Shown here in pieces: positions 1 through 10,080 of a stretch of 64,000 bases of DNA. The DNA is from Spirometra erinaceieuropaei (lineage: Eukaryota; Platyhelminthes; Cestoda; Diphyllobothriidea; Diphyllobothriidae). Position 1 is the stretch's first letter. The number at the start of each line of letters is the position of its first letter. The position numbers and the translations under genes are program-made. The stretch is from NCBI GenBank assembly GCA_902702965.1, contig CACRXP010000016.1, positions 1,559,544 through 1,623,543 of the forward strand. Direction: 5' to 3'. Under the pieces are notes generated by a model. It did no database searches. It saw nothing but the letters and a program-made list of their open reading frames with translations, and was not told the DNA's origin.

Positions 1-315
1 TGCCTGCAAAAGTTCGAGGTTAAATGCCCTGATGTTACAGCTCCCTTCCTTCCCTCTCCATCTCCACCACCTTATCCGTCCCCCATCCCTCCGCGGAGGC
101 TGACTAAATCGTCCTCAGGCTAGATCCCGCTTTGCTGAATGGCCGCTTTCGAGAGTTCGATGTTCAGGGAATCTGTGGGCAGTAGGCCTACGACCTTGAA
201 CTTCTTATTCTTCATTCGCAAATCTGAAGAATTAGCAACGATGTGGGGAAATTACGGCGTCAAATGCAAGTAGACGTAATTTCACGCAAGTACATATATT
301 TTTAAGGCTGCGTAG
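1..315. other. No feature recognised
   Basis: No coding similarity, repeat or RNA signal was recognised here. It lies next to a cluster of reverse-oriented LINE copies and may be more degraded LINE sequence. Confidence 0.4.
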
Positions 316-766
316 TCACGTACTCCACCTATTGCTGCAGCATGTGTCTGTCGATGAGACATTACAATAGCCTCGGGCACTGCGCAGTCTGTGAAAAAGA
401 CACTCTGTCGCATCCAATCGTCCTTGGATCACAAGTAATTTGAAGGGGCACCCTCGGAGGTTGGTTGCTGGATGAAATCGCCCCACAGGAGGGCGCATTT
501 CAAGCCGCCCACGATACGGAAAGTCTGTATCAAGTCTCCACACAATGGCAAACACATTCTGGGACAGTGATTCAGGTTAGCCAGGCGGGTCTCGTGTGAA
601 AGTGTTCCCTGACCTCTTAGTAATCTGGTGACTCCCCAGGGTATCCAGGCCTGGGTTGCTTATTCAGGATACCAAAGACTTTGGAGGAATAGTCTTCATC
701 GAAAACTGTAAATGCGCGCTTGAAGATGTACATTATTGATGTTGCGGCCCTAGCCGCCTTGCACAG
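316..766 (-). pseudogene. CR1/Jockey-like LINE, reverse transcriptase C-terminal fragment (copy 1)
   Basis: Read on the minus strand, this block gives the region downstream of the RT catalytic core. A stretch like KRAFTVFDEDYSSKVF (about 740-680) matches the KRAFPSFDEDSFAKVF block of the uninterrupted LINE at 22893-25155. Frameshifts and stops break the frame. The same segment recurs next door at 767-1610, so this is one half of a tandem pair of LINE copies. It has no catalytic core and cannot code for an active protein. Family placement rests on the shared motif order and is fairly secure. The exact clade is not. Confidence 0.7.
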
Positions 767-955
767 TCCCGTACTCCACCTATTGCTGCAGCATGCGTCT
801 GTCGAGGCGATGTTTGACTGACTGAGGCATTACAATCGCCTCGGGCAGTGTTCAATTTGAGAAGAAGACACTCTGTCACATTTAGTCGTCCTTGCGGCAG
901 AAGTTATTCGAAGGGATGCCCTTGGAGGTTGATTGCAATTAGGAGCCGTATGAAG

Positions 956-1313
956 CCAGACATGGCCATTCCAGTCTCCCTTGTCTTTGTCGGTAATAAC
1001 ATACTGCCTATATCATGCGCCGCTGTGCGGCTGCTGGTTGGGTTCGAGAGAGAGAGCCCGTAAGGCACAACGGAACGAGTGAGTTCCGTAAGAACGATCG
1101 GTGAGCGCCCCCTATCATTGTATATTTCCGATCAAAAACCGACTGGGTAACGGGCTCGTGGCCCAGTGGTTAAAGGCGTTGGACTTTTAACAGGTCGTGA
1201 GTTAGAGTACCAGGTGCTCCACACTTCGGGGCTGGGTATGACTGGCTGATGACGACTAATAAGCCAGAAATGACCATTCCAGTCTCCCTTGACTTTATCG
1301 GTAATAAGATACT
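956..1313 (+). mobile_element. tRNA-derived SINE, permuted about 1.2-mer insertion
   Basis: A pol III A-box-like TGGCCCAGTGG (about 1159) and a B-box-like GGTCGTGAGTTAGAG (about 1193) surround an anticodon-loop-like CTTTTAA. This resembles tRNA-Lys(UUU). The insertion opens and closes with the same roughly 51-bp segment (956-1010 and 1263-1313), and the tRNA-like head lies between them, so it is a little over one unit long and circularly permuted. Matching 8-bp GTATGAAG blocks at 948-955 and 1314-1321 look like a target-site duplication. Related copies occur at 62746-63378 and, more degraded, near 10850, 38095 and 51060. The closing segment includes a hammerhead-like motif. Confidence 0.75.
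1240..1284 (+). ncRNA. Candidate type I hammerhead ribozyme inside the SINE
   Basis: Stem I arms GACTGG (1240-1245) and CCAGTC (1279-1284) are perfectly complementary. Between them are CTGATGA (1246-1252), a 14-nt stem II region (1253-1266), GAAA (1267-1270), TGACCA (1271-1276) and the predicted cleavage site ATT, with cut after 1278. The stem III segment is the perfect palindrome TGGCCA in the copy at 63223-63228, which would favour a dimeric ribozyme. Stem II is weak here: one internal mismatch and a non-canonical C/A closing pair. The core layout is seen in the sequence. Catalysis is inferred. Schistosome SINE-like satellites with a tRNA-like promoter and a hammerhead are a known precedent. 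Confidence 0.5.
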
Positions 1314-1610
1314 GTATGAAGTCCCCCCACAAGAGGGCGCATTCCAAGCCGCACACGATACAGAAAGTCTCCACACAAGGACAAATAAATTCTGGGGCAG
1401 AGATTCATGTTAGCCAGACAGGTCTCGTACGACGGTGCTCCCAGACCTCTTAGTAATCTGCTGACTCGTTAGGGTATCCAGGTCGGGGTTGCTTATTCAG
1501 GATACCGAAGACTTTGAAGGAATTGTCTTCATCAAAACCAGTAAATTCGCCCTTGTTGATGTGCATAATTGATGTTGCGGCCTTAGTCGGCCTAAAAGAG
1601 AGTTTGGAAG

Positions 1611-2119
1611 GCTTTAGAGTGTTTGTCCTCCAAATGCCGAGACCTTTCTGTGCGTGTCCTGAAGGTTGCCTAAACCGGCGGGCTTTTTGTCAGCGAGGAA
1701 GGCAAACAGCGCAGGGGAAACACACGACGGTTGCTGTAATGTGGGCCTGGATTCCATGATTGCGAATGAAATTAAGAAGACTCCTACTGTCCACCTAAAA
1801 TCTGTCAGTAGATGGAGTCCCTGCGGCATTAATTTATGATAGACGAAGGCTACAGAGGGAAGTAGACTAGACATACGAGCCCCCCCTTCAAAACTTATTG
1901 TCGAGAACTGACGACGAATTCAGACGGCGCTTCCGTACCCTCCCTCGCGGAGCGGAGTCTGGTAATGCTGATTGAAGGGTCATAGTCCTTGAAGTTATGC
2001 GGGAAAGCAGGGGAAGGAGGATGCCGTTGTTCCGTTTGCATTTTGGAGAAGCTGCTTAAAAAAACTAGATGTATTTATTTAAATTATTTTATTTAAGACA
2101 AAATCAAAAATCAAAAAAT
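1611..2119. other. Unassigned stretch between LINE and mariner relics
   Basis: No convincing coding exon or repeat family was recognised. The stretch ends in an A/T-rich tract (about 2055-2120) that borders the transposase relic. Confidence 0.35.
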
Positions 2120-2720
2120 CATTGATTCCCTTCAAAATACTGTCGAACAGAGGATATGCGCTTGTCCCAAGGGGTTCTCCACTGTTTGAAACATTTTTAT
2201 ATCCTTCTGAACCAGTGCTGTTAAGTGCATCCAGCGATTTTTCCTAACTTTTGCCTTCTGAAAACGCTTTTCTCTCAGGTATTTCCATTTTTGGGGATAA
2301 AAGAAAGTCGCAAGGTACGAGGTCGAGCATCTATGGGGGAGGGGGTGAGAAGCCACGGTCCTGCCGTTTTTCACCAAAACTGGTTGATTTTGAACGCCGT
2401 GTGAACAGGTGCGTCGTAAGGATGAAAAGCCAAACCCCCTCCCCCGACCGACACATTTCAGATAATTTATTTTTTTGCTGTCTAACGCAATCGCTTCAGC
2501 ACTTGCAGATAATAATGTCGGTTCATTGTGGGGCCACGTGAAACAAATTCCACGTGGACGACTCCTTTGGAGTTGAAAAAAACAAGTCATTATGGACACG
2601 AAACAGAATTTAATGTTGCCACGTTGCTCCTTAAGTTTGTCATTACAAAGTCGCCGAAGGCAGCTAGTCGCAGCGCGCTCAACATTTCGACGTGCCCAAC
2701 ATCACTGTGACATGAAGAGG
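2120..2720 (-). pseudogene. mariner-family transposase, C-terminal remnant
   Basis: Read in reverse with frame changes, the block reproduces the order of a mariner DDE/D transposase. First comes a GVVHVEFVSRGPTMNRHYY-like stretch (about 2570-2510), then HPYDAPVHTAF-like sequence (about 2430-2395, where the HDNAPxHxA motif sits). A long frame from about 2400 to 2132 follows, with VKNGRTVASHPLPHRCSTSY (corresponding to the usual NG..V..HPPYSPDLAP), FFYPQKWKYLREKRF and a W/F-rich tail. Frameshifts and the loss of the PPYSPDLAP residues make it inactive. It is distinct from the non-coding palindromic elements at 4298-5246. The family call rests on the motif order; the subfamily is unknown. Confidence 0.65.
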
Positions 2721-2784
2721 CAACCTGACAAAGAGCTTTTGGCGGAGTAAAAGAATCCTCTGCAAAGGAGTAAAGGAATCCTCA

Positions 2785-3548
2785 GTAAACTACCTTGAAA
2801 GGGTTCAAAGGCGTGCAACGAAACTTGTGACAGGACAGGGTTCACTACCCCACGAGACGGGGTTAGCTAGTCTCGATCTCTTTCCCTTGAGTTACAGGCA
2901 GATACGGGATGACCCGATACAGACATTCCGTATCATGCGCAGTCAGGACAGCAGCCTTGTACTGGGGGGCTCCGTCGAGTTGGCAACAACCACGAACCTG
3001 AGAAGTCATCCATCCAAACTACGTGTGACCGGGACCAGACTGGGCACACGAAAGTTCTTCTTCTCTAACAGAGTGTTCGAAGCTTGGAATAGCCTGCCTC
3101 TGGATGTCGTTATTTCCGCTTCCGTCGAGGTTTTTAAGAGGAAGCTGGATTTGTATAACGGTGTCCGCTAAAATACCGCCCGACCGCTGTAACCTTGGCA
3201 AGTGAGCAAAAGTACGATCGTTATTATACTACTTGCTGCATTTCAGTACCAATTTAATGTAATTTCTTATTGCCCCGAATCCATCACCTACGCTTACTGG
3301 CATGCACCTATGCAATTTTTGTCACTTGGGATATTATTTCTTTCACTGCACTCCAAAGACTACCGTACTACTGCGCGTACCACTAACAATCGAGCCAGTT
3401 CACCTATCTGTATAGAATTGACACTTTCCTGCGTATTTGTTACCTTTATGATACCTTTTCCAGTTTTCGAGATTTGGCAGTTGCTTGTAAATAAATAGGG
3501 AGTTCAAAGGTGAAGGCCTACATTTCCCTCAATAAAACGGAACTGAAC
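2785..3548 (+). pseudogene. CR1/Jockey-like LINE, RT C-terminus plus 3' UTR
   Basis: An open frame to 3171 gives NYLERVQRRATKLVTGQGSL, then LASLDLFPLSYRQIRDD, TRKFFFSNRVFEAWNSLP and VEVFKRKLDLY. This is the conserved post-catalytic tail of CR1-type RTs, also present at 22893-25155 and 39183-39875. The catalytic core is missing, so the copy is 5'-truncated. After the stop, about 375 nt of 3' UTR ends at TAGGGAGTTCAAAGG, CCTACATTTCCCTCAATAAA and short TGAAC repeats. That 3' end recurs at 3672, 18835 (reverse), 22505 (reverse) and 49609, so this is the most repeated LINE tail in the window. Confidence 0.8.
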
Positions 3549-3671
3549 TGAAGAAAAGGACGGAGTGCTCCCTTTCTTCGACGTCCAGTTACCGAGGCAG
3601 AAAGACAGAACCCGTCAGATTATCGTCTTTCGAAATGCGACAAATCTTTGGGATGTTTAACTTGCTTACCA

Positions 3672-3738
3672 AAAAATAGGGAGTTCAAAGGTGCAGACCT
3701 ACATTTCCCTCAAATAAACTGAACTGAATTGAATTGCT
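3672..3738 (+). repeat. LINE 3'-end fragment
   Basis: A solo copy of the 3' terminus found at 3482-3548: TAGGGAGTTCAAAGG, the CCTACATTTCCCTC block, then AATAAACTGAAC-type repeats. It is probably a severely 5'-truncated insertion or a short duplication of its neighbour. Confidence 0.75.
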
Positions 3739-4297
3739 CCGTACCTGAGCAGGTCATGCTAACGCCGGTAGGCCTCGTGTGAGACACTTTCTTATTCTGA
3801 AAAGTCTTGGCTACACATATCCTGCCAGATGGTCTGCGAATTCTACACCCCGATATGCGCTGAAACAGATGAGGCATTAAGGAAATACCTAAGCGACCCC
3901 CTAGGCAGAAGGGTAACTACGCAGGTTGTGGATACAACTGGCCTGAAGCAAAAAACAACACGGTATCCTGTTGGCTTTTGCTTGGGGATCCCGCCCATTG
4001 TCCTTGCAGGCCGTAAAGTGAAAGGATCACATGTTTAACAGGATGCTTTTCATGCGTTTAGATGCTAATATGAAAAATACCCTATTGCTCGAAAGGCATA
4101 AACAAATATTTCTTGCTTTAAACTCATTATCTGGGAAGATTCTTTTTATTCAAAATTAGTATTTTGAGAAAAAGAGTAACTTGATTGTTGAGGACGCATT
4201 TGACAATTTAGTCACGTTTAAAATTCCTAAGTTTATTAATGCAGTTGGAGCAAAGAAAATGTCTCATGTAAACTCATGTATGTAAACTGTATATGTA
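3739..4297. other. Unassigned stretch with a short open frame
   Basis: A 69-codon plus-strand frame (3829-4038) shows no recognised domain or flanking splice signals. The rest is A/T-rich non-coding sequence up to the palindromic element at 4298. Nothing else was recognised. Confidence 0.3.
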
Positions 4298-5246
4298 CAG
4301 TGCGTGACCGATCTCATGAAATGTTTGCTAACATTCTGGAATGCGTTTCCAATTAGGAAGGATTACTGAAGTGGAGTCGTTGTGCTAATTTTTATGCAGC
4401 ATAACCCTTTAACATTTCGGACTCGCCAGGATGTCGGCTTTTGAATGCTCTTCCTTTTGACCTCCTGCAGAAACCACACTCTGTCAAAAACGACTACTTA
4501 AGTGGCATGCAATTTTCCAATTTATTTTCAATGGTCTTATTGATGCTAATATATTTTACAGAAAACATGCACCAACATATGCTTTACCTTGCTCATTTTG
4601 TAGGAAATCACATTGTTTTCATATTTTATGCCCGAAGAAAGTGTATATTCAGGTTTTAAAAAAGTTTCTAATTATGAGATTTTGAAGGCCGTGCGATGTT
4701 CATGCATGTAAGATCGCACATTTCCGTTTACTAATGCTCCTCATGAAATGTACAACACAGTCCGGATCCATTTCAAAATTTCATGAACTCTCTGTGCTAT
4801 CTTCCTAAATGCAGGGAAGAATATATGATTTTGTTACGTGGAAAGCATGCGCCTTGTAGACTGTAATTGGTAAACGCTGGCAGATCAGGATGCAAATTAT
4901 TCGGGAATTGGGAAGCTTTTTAAAAATCTAAATAACATTTTCTTCTAAGCGAGCAAAAGAGAGCGTATTTCGTGCATGTTTTCTTCAAAATACATTTGAA
5001 TTTACAAGACCATCGAAAATCAATTGGAAAAATACATGCTACATAAGCAGTCATTTTTTAACGATTGTGGTTTCTGCAAGAGGTCAAAAAGAGGTGTATT
5101 CAAAAGCCGACATCCTGGCGAGTCCGAATTGTTAAAGGGTTATGCTGCATGATAATCAATATAACAACCCCACTTAAGTAATCCATCCTAATCGGAAATG
5201 CAGTCCAGAATGTTGGCAAACACTTTATCAGATCGGTCACACACTG
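4298..5246. mobile_element. Tc1/mariner-type non-autonomous element with long terminal inverted repeats
   Basis: The two ends are inverted copies: CAGTGCGTGACCGATCTCAT at the left and, reversed, CAGTGTGTGACCGATCTGAT at the right. Similarity continues inward for roughly 350 bp per arm through shared blocks such as GACTCGCCAGGATGTCGGCT. TA dinucleotides flank both ends (4296-4297 and 5247-5248), the Tc1/mariner target signature. The interior holds no transposase frame, so it is a 949-bp foldback or MITE-like derivative. Related copies or halves lie at 6835-7110, 19160-19953 and 62245-63593. This copy looks complete. Confidence 0.85.
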
Positions 5247-5268
5247 TATTCATATGCATTGTTGCCCC

Positions 5269-5725
5269 CTAAAACAGGTCAATCGACAAATGCGCTGGCC
5301 CACCACTGGGGCTACATTGGATTCTGGCAGGCATTATGGGAAATGCGCACGGATAATAGGTGCCAGCATTCGGGGTGCAGTGGCAGACCCATCTGCCGTC
5401 TGACTTCGCCCACATCGGGATCCCTGACGCCTCCTCCTTTTTGCTGTTGAAAATCCCGGCCAAGTGTTGTGTGAGCCAGGGGGTGTGGAGTGGAGCGCCA
5501 AGGCGTGGGCTCGGCCGCGCCACCCACCTGTGCCCTCTCCCGTCCTTCGTCTTCTTGACTCTGTACTGACGGCGGATCCAGGCGGAGGGGGAGAGAGTGT
5601 GGTAGATGCCGCGAAAGTCTTTTATCCCTATAAACCAATTCATGCGGAAATCACCGTGTCTTCTTCACCTTGCTATGGGGCACGCGGCGGACATCGTGGG
5701 GCACGAGGGTCGAACTGTTGTATGT
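5269..5725 (-). repeat. Dispersed repeat R1, reverse copy
   Basis: This is the reverse complement of the unit at 59251-59705. Shared landmarks are AAATGCGCTGGCC near the left edge, the block around AGAGGGGGAGAGAGTGTGGTAGATGC (about 5583-5610; key segment GAGAGTGTGGTAGATGC) and GGTCGAACTGT at the right edge. Forward copies lie at 43560, 53310, 59251, 59735 and 60365. No stable protein frame is kept between copies, so apparent ORFs here are not genes. It may be a SINE or a scattered satellite unit; no promoter boxes were recognised. Confidence 0.7.
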
Positions 5726-6562
5726 GCCAACAGGCAGGCCTCACAGGGTCGCGCGGGTTTATAAGATTTTGGCGAGTGAGTCACGGGAATGCTTGGAGTT
5801 CAGAAGTACAGATAGGGGGAAAATCAGTTTGCTTCTCTTCCCCTGAAGTTTCTACTAAATTCCAATTCTCTTATGCACTAGGGTGCTACCGCGAATTCGA
5901 TCGCAGTAGACTTCGGATAGCAAACTGGCATGCACAGAGGGGAGAGAGTGACCCATTGGCGTCAGTAGTCAACGTGAGGTTTCCCAATTCGAAATCCATG
6001 AGCGCAGAATGCATAGGGTAATCTTTGCTCTGGTTGGGAGTGTACTAGCAGCCCAGAAGGTAGCAGCAGTAACCGGTCGAGCAAATTTGGAGTCCGCAGT
6101 TTTTGCTTTCGACAGCACGAGGAGCGCGTGTGCGCCTGAGCCACGTCCGGCTGCGGCCAATCATTGAAGAGTAAAATATCGATCAGCGTCCAGTCGTCGG
6201 CAGGTCGAAGGTTTGCAATCAACGGGCAAGGGAGAGTTGTCTATCGCCACACCGAGTGGACCGCCGCAGGAGAAAACGGTAAGGCAAGATTCTGTCAGAC
6301 TTTTGAGTTCGATGAGGCCGAAGTCCCCCCGAGAGCATTTTTATCGCGGTTGTCCTGCCCGCAGTCCATTTACAAACACAACGACTCTCCACTCCTCAAA
6401 AACGGACCTGCGGGACGTGCTCGAGTGAGCGCTGTTCAGGGGCCTTATTGGGGAGCTGAGCTGTTTGCACGTTATCACAACAGTGACAAGCACTTTATAA
6501 GAAACCAACTTCGGGCAAATGTATTTTAGACGTCACTGCCCTTCGTAAAGTGGTAACCGATG
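5726..6562. other. Unassigned stretch between two R1 copies
   Basis: It contains a 121-codon plus-strand frame (6164-6529) and an overlapping reverse frame. Neither resembles a known family or has supporting splice signals, so no gene is called. Confidence 0.3.
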
Positions 6563-6833
6563 CGCCTAAAACGGGTCAAGCGACAAATGCGCCGGACCAG
6601 CCCTGGGGCTACATCAGATTCTGGTAGGCATTATCGGGAATGCGCATCCACAACAGGTGCCAACATTCGGGATGCTGTGGCAGGCCCAGTTGCAGGCTCG
6701 CGACGCGCAAGTTGGGATCCGAGCCGCCCCCCCCCCCAAATTTGCTGTTGAAAATCCTGTTCAAGTACTTATTTTGCACCAGAGGGTGTGGTGTGGAACG
6801 CCTAGGTGTAAGTTTACGCCGCGCCAGCCACCT
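6563..6833 (-). repeat. Dispersed repeat R1, truncated reverse copy
   Basis: It matches the first half of the 5269-5725 copy in the same orientation: ACAAATGCGC.GG.CCA, the GCCAACATTCGGGATGCTGTGG region and TTTGCTGTTGAAAATCC. It stops abruptly at 6833, exactly where a palindromic element half begins. Confidence 0.65.
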
Positions 6834-6834
6834 A

Positions 6835-7110
6835 CAGTACGTGACCGATCTCATGAAATATTGGCCGAAATTCTGAAATGTGTTTTTGATTAGGAAGGAT
6901 TACTTAGGTGGAGTTGTAATACTAATTATCTTGCGGCATAATCTTAAAATATTTCGGACTCGGCAGGATGTCGGCTTTTGAATGCACTTCTTTTTGACTT
7001 CCTGCAGAAACGACCATCTGCAAAAAATGACTACTTAAGTAGCATGCGTTTTTCGTATTGATTTTCGATGGTCTTGCAAATTCAAATATATTTGTATATT
7101 TTATATATTT
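6835..7110 (+). mobile_element. Half of a Tc1/mariner-type palindromic element
   Basis: It starts with CAGTACGTGACCGATCTCAT after a TA and follows the left arm of the 4298-5246 element to about 7110, where a Penelope-like fragment begins. The right arm is absent, so it is a deleted or recombined copy. Confidence 0.75.
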
Positions 7111-7112
7111 AA

Positions 7113-7350
7113 TGAACGAGCAATCGGAGTGTATGGTCCCTAAGAATTCTCGACGTCTCTTAGATGAGCAGACATCAGCAATGCGATTTTTGCACTCAAA
7201 TTCCAGCGAGCACAAAAACACTTGAGCCAAGTGGTCTCACCACTTTACTGTCAACTGATCCCCTTGAAAGCGTGCAGAGATCAATTTTAAAGCTTGGCCA
7301 CAGTAGACCGCGTTGTAGGCGTCGCATAGAATCCTGTAGACGATGTTATT
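7113..7350 (-). pseudogene. Penelope-like element, GIY-YIG endonuclease fragment
   Basis: Read in reverse it gives NNIVYRILCDAYNAVYCGQA, then an ECKNRIADVCSSKRRREFLG tail. The first part matches the GIY-YIG fold start used by Penelope-like elements (VYxIxC..C...Y.G.). The same two blocks appear forward at 8586-8870. One internal stop is present, and the RT domain is not linked to it. The tail block also matches the 8560-8870 copy at the nucleotide level (AAAAATCGCAT, TCTGCTCATCTAAGA). Confidence 0.65.
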
Positions 7351-7859
7351 CTTAGTCAAATGGCCAGCCGCAACTTTAGGGTATATACGCTACTTGTACA
7401 GTGTAGTCGTCTACATGTGAGCCACTTTTATTTGGCGCTTCCTCAGGCGCCATTCAAAAAGTTCAGACACATTCTTAATGTAGGGAAGTGTTTTTCAATA
7501 TTTCGGTTCAGATGCCAAGAAAACTGCCAAGTGCTGAAGGCTATTCCTGTGGGATAATCCATCTGTGAACTCCCTATTGAAATCCCGACACAAAAATTAG
7601 AGTCAACGGCCTTTTCAGTAATTGTGGGTGTGTAATGCGGATGACACCTTTGTTTAAAGGGTTCAAATAGAAATGATCCGCAGCCTTATTAACTCAACAC
7701 TATCAGGAATCCCATCCAGGCTCGTAAATGAAGTTGACAGCAAGCTCCCATTTCTTCATGGCCTGGTACAACGAAACACTAACGGGACATTCCGCACATC
7801 AGTGCACCTCAAAGAAACTTATGCTGATGTCGTTCTGATTTGAGAATAATCACCATACC
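7351..7859. other. Unassigned stretch; trace of LINE 3' end
   Basis: Only a short GAACTCCCTATTGA trace (about 7566) of the common LINE 3' end, in reverse, was noticed. No gene is supported. Confidence 0.3.
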
Positions 7860-8490
7860 ATTCAAAAACGGAGCGCTGTTAACAGCCTATCTAATTGAGC
7901 AAAAATGCATCGTCCTGACAACGGTAGTTATCAAGTAGAAACTAATTATTTGTTTAAACAGTCTTACCGAAATCGCGATCCCAGAGAGTTCTTACCTCAA
8001 AACATGTGGCAACAGATGCTAAGCGAGTAAGGGGAACGATTGGTTTGTTCCACTCAGGTGTGCAGATCAAAGAAAATTAGTAAATACTTCCTTACAGTAA
8101 ATATGCTCCCGAACTCGTTGAAAGACACCTGGGCAACCACCACATACAAGAAGCGCACAAATCGACGACTGCGCTACGCAACCAACTTGTACAACTTAAG
8201 AACGGGGTTGGTTATTTGGATAAAAGTCGTCTACAAGATTCCATGTTGCACCTGCAACGCAATGTACTCTGATCATGCTGGGAAACCGGCCTCTTCATGT
8301 ATTAGCAAGCATCAGTTGACATTATGATGGGACCACCGTCTCAAGTAGTCATGTGCGCGCTGGAAATTGAAGAGAAATTCGCTTGATATATGACTCGCGC
8401 CGTTGGTGTCCGTTCATCGAAGAAAGGCCAAGAATTCTTGGAGGCCGTACACCCTATCGACTCGTGTGTTAGTCGGCACAGGATATCAGC
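7860..8490 (+). pseudogene. Penelope-like element fragment with decayed GIY-YIG domain
   Basis: The stretch around 8230-8330 encodes VVYKIPCCTCNAMYSDHAGK and ISKHQLTL. This is the VYKI.C..C.A.Y.(G) start of a GIY-YIG endonuclease, with the glycine of the second motif replaced. Nucleotide similarity to 61280-61600 extends upstream: GGAG.GCTGTTA, GTTATCAAGT, and ACTCGTTGAAAGACACCTGG against ACTCACTGAAGGACACCTGG. Several stops follow. It is probably one of several dead copies of a single Penelope-like family. Confidence 0.6.
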
Positions 8491-8559
8491 TCACGACAAT
8501 GACTAATTGGCAGGAAGGACCAATTAGTGTCCATTTTCCGGACATGTTTAAAATTCTGT

Positions 8560-8870
8560 CTCGTTTGCAAATTTGTTGTACGTCTGACGACGACATCGTC
8601 AGAATTTCATGCGACGCCTGCAATGCTGTCTACTGTGGCCAGGCTTTAAAATTGACCTCCGCATACTTTCACAGGCATCAGTTGGCACTGAAGTGCTGAA
8701 ACCACTTGTCCCAAGTGTTTATGGGCTCACTGGAAGTTGAATGCAAAAATCGCATCGTTGATGTCTGCTCATCTAAGAAACATCGAGAATTCTTAGTGGC
8801 CATACACTCCGTTGGCTCGTGCATTAATCGGCACATCAAATAATATGTCACGTACACCACGGTGAGTGAA
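8560..8870 (+). pseudogene. Penelope-like element GIY-YIG fragment, second copy
   Basis: It encodes DDDIVRISCDACNAVYCGQA, FHRHQLALKC, then after a stop ECKNRIVDVCSSKKHREFLV and a GSCINRHI ending. This is the C-terminal endonuclease order of Penelope-like elements and a sister of the reverse copy at 7113-7350. The two copies flank 7351-8559 in opposite orientation. No catalytic integrity is claimed. Confidence 0.6.
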
Positions 8871-9875
8871 CTGGGGAACTAACGTCGAAAATTTACGAGG
8901 CCGCTGTCAGTTAGCTTTACCCAATCTCAGCTAAACAAGACCTGACACTTGAACACGTGTTCTTTGGTTATCAGGCGTTATTAGGTTCAACGCTCTGATT
9001 CATTGCAGTGTATCTCAACAAGCCAATATGGCGTGCTTACGCAATTACGTTTGTGACCCGCTAAGTAACTTAGTACACCCTCATTTTCAGGTCATTGCAG
9101 TCCTTGCGGCAGACGAGGATATCAAGGGAGGCCACCCGGCCAATTTCTGCATCCTCTATCGTGTCTCCGCTGTATACCTGGGAAGACGGCGCTGAGATGT
9201 CCTTTAAACGCCTGTATCTGATCCCGTTTGATGAAAAAGGTATCATCCCCATACCATATCCAGGATTTTACCCTGCGGTGTCAGAAAACCAGTGAATCAA
9301 AACTTTCAGAAACCACCTCAGCCATGATTCATGAAACTATTGAACCCATTGGGGTACCCTTCAGCTGTTTGTAGATTGCTCTGTCGAAAGCGGACGGGCA
9401 GAGTTTTAAGGGGCCACTACTTGTTCAAGAAGCAGAGGACTCATGATCTACCGTTTTGGCTTCTTCCCCAAACTCCCTGCATTTCCTGGCGTTGCAGCGA
9501 ATACAATCAGGCGACTGAATCAAGAAGCCGCGTCTGCTGCTGGAAGGGCTTTTTCCACAGCACTATGCGGTAATGATTGATGGAAAGAAGAGTATCAACT
9601 GGTCTCAAATGAGTTCTGAGCAGAGGGTTCCGCTCTCGCTCACCCCTTTCCGACTGTGTCAACGGACCGGTGACGGGATTGGGGGCACGGGTTGACAAGA
9701 CAGAACAGCCCATCTGCGCGAGCCACGTACGGCCGAGTTCAAGTTTCATGTACCGGGTGACACCAGAAGACATGGAAGCCGGCATGCGATACTTCGTTCA
9801 CCATACTGCCACCGTCAAAGGGAATCATGCGCAGTCTTCTAAGGGTGATGTGGTGCGGAGAGGTAACGCGTACGA
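8871..9875. other. Unassigned stretch
   Basis: Short frames on both strands (for example 9331-9573 plus and 9507-9785 minus) show no recognisable domain. No repeat family was recognised. Confidence 0.3.
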
Positions 9876-9963
<88 letters not shown>

Positions 9964-9988
9964 ACCACTACTACTAATATTACAACAA

Positions 9989-10056
<68 letters not shown>

Positions 10057-10058
10057 GT
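9876..10058 (+). repeat. Composite trinucleotide microsatellite
   Basis: Four adjoining tracts: (ACT)n to about 9905, (GCT)n to about 9962, a short mixed ATT/ACC spacer, (ACA)n to about 10018, and a second (ACT)n to about 10056. They create homopolymer-like frames (poly-Thr, poly-Ala, poly-Leu, poly-Val) on both strands, which are not evidence of a gene. Confidence 0.95.
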
Positions 10059-10080
10059 CACTACTACTCGTGGCAGTGCG

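Larger units (their letters stand above)
767..1610 (-). pseudogene. CR1/Jockey-like LINE C-terminal fragment (copy 2), split by a SINE
   Basis: This is a second, diverged copy of the block at 316-766, in the same minus-strand orientation. It is interrupted between 948 and 1321 by the tRNA-derived SINE insertion. The LINE sequence resumes at about 1321 at the position expected from copy 1, where the GA(A)GTCCCCCCAC region corresponds to GAAATCGCCCCAC. The interruption dates the SINE as younger than the LINE. Multiple stops and indels make it a pseudogene. Confidence 0.7.

Noticed and set aside
6164..6529. 121-codon plus frame as a gene
   Set aside because: No recognisable domain, splice signals or neighbours; overlapping reverse frames of similar length.
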